Assembly (NCBI GenBank): GCA_015229045.1 | Contig: JADGCJ010000025.1 | Span: 1-33,936, forward strand | Direction: 5' to 3' | DNA from: Magnetococcales bacterium | Lineage (GTDB): Bacteria; Pseudomonadota; Magnetococcia; Magnetococcales; DC0425bin3 | Length of the DNA: 33,936 nt | Shown here: piece after piece, positions 33,872-33,936 of the stretch | Position numbering within the stretch: position 1 is the first letter of the stretch | Layout of the letters: every line of letters begins with the position of its first letter | Notes under the pieces: generated by a model | Database searches by the model: none | Seen by the model: only the letters and a program-made list of their open reading frames with translations | What the model was told of the DNA's origin: nothing | Translations under genes and position numbers: made by a program

Positions 33872-33936
33872 AAACGGGGTTCAGGGGGCTGGCTCCCTGG
33901 CGGGTCAAGGGCAGAGCCCTTGCGGGGTTTGGGGCG
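33872..33936 (+). repeat. Family-A-related repeat fragment at the window edge
   Basis: GGGGTTCAGGGGGCTGGCTC, CCTGGCGGGTCAAGGGCAGA, GCCCTTGCGGGGTTTGGGG resemble the inner part of the family-A repeats and continue past the window. It has no gene. Confidence 0.5.

Overview
The window looks like a chromosomal segment of a GC-rich proteobacterium. The coiled-coil gene/zapA/6S RNA/5-formyl-THF cyclo-ligase order is typical of Proteobacteria. RNase Y next to it, many signalling genes and long Thr/Gly-rich and Calx-beta surface proteins would fit a deep-branching alphaproteobacterial relative such as a magnetotactic coccus (Magnetococcia), but that placement is inference. About 2.3 kb (15.5-17.9 kb) is visibly AT-richer than the rest and carries a restriction-modification system.

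Layout. 1-3.6 kb: a broken IS110-type transposase end, then two tandem minus-strand exported proteins sharing a C-terminal DUF1566 module, the larger being a Calx-beta lipoprotein. 3.8-8.4 kb: a PAS histidine kinase (plus), convergent with a sigma-54 activator and a second PAS histidine kinase (minus, overlapping genes). 8.7-11.4 kb: a small exported TPR protein and an LRR-Roc-COR (Roco) GTPase. 11.5-15 kb: a minus-strand housekeeping unit of coiled-coil protein, zapA, 6S RNA, 5-formyltetrahydrofolate cyclo-ligase and RNase Y. 15.1-18.3 kb: a type II R-M island (controller protein, BsaWI-like endonuclease, convergent SPPY-class methyltransferase) lying between two inverted copies of a ~125-bp MITE-like repeat. 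18.5-24.5 kb: gltD and gltB, overlapping. 24.7-26 kb: a RelE/HigB-HigA type toxin-antitoxin pair and a DUF433 antitoxin with a truncated DUF5615 toxin. 26.1-29.8 kb: an S74-chaperone-type exported protein and a very repetitive lipoprotein whose signal-peptide region contains six TTCTC pentamers. 30-34 kb: an orphan ParD-like antitoxin, a cNMP/PAS/class III cyclase/hemerythrin fusion, and rlmJ. A second short repeat family (~151 bp, ends TCGTAACTATTCAG) is scattered through the intergenic spaces.

How it works together. Housekeeping blocks (nitrogen assimilation, division/RNA metabolism, rRNA methylation) alternate with accessory cargo: surface lipoproteins, toxin-antitoxin and R-M modules, and repeat elements. 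The most interesting signal is a set of simple-sequence tracts placed where slippage would matter: a pentamer repeat inside a lipoprotein signal sequence (organised like Neisseria opa, and apparently out of frame here), a G9 tract just after the lipobox of the Calx-beta lipoprotein, a C9 tract in the spacer of a promoter, and a G8 tract at the junction of the sigma-54 activator and its neighbouring kinase. Together they suggest contingency-type (phase-variable) control in this genome. No tRNA, rRNA operon, CRISPR array or prophage was recognised.
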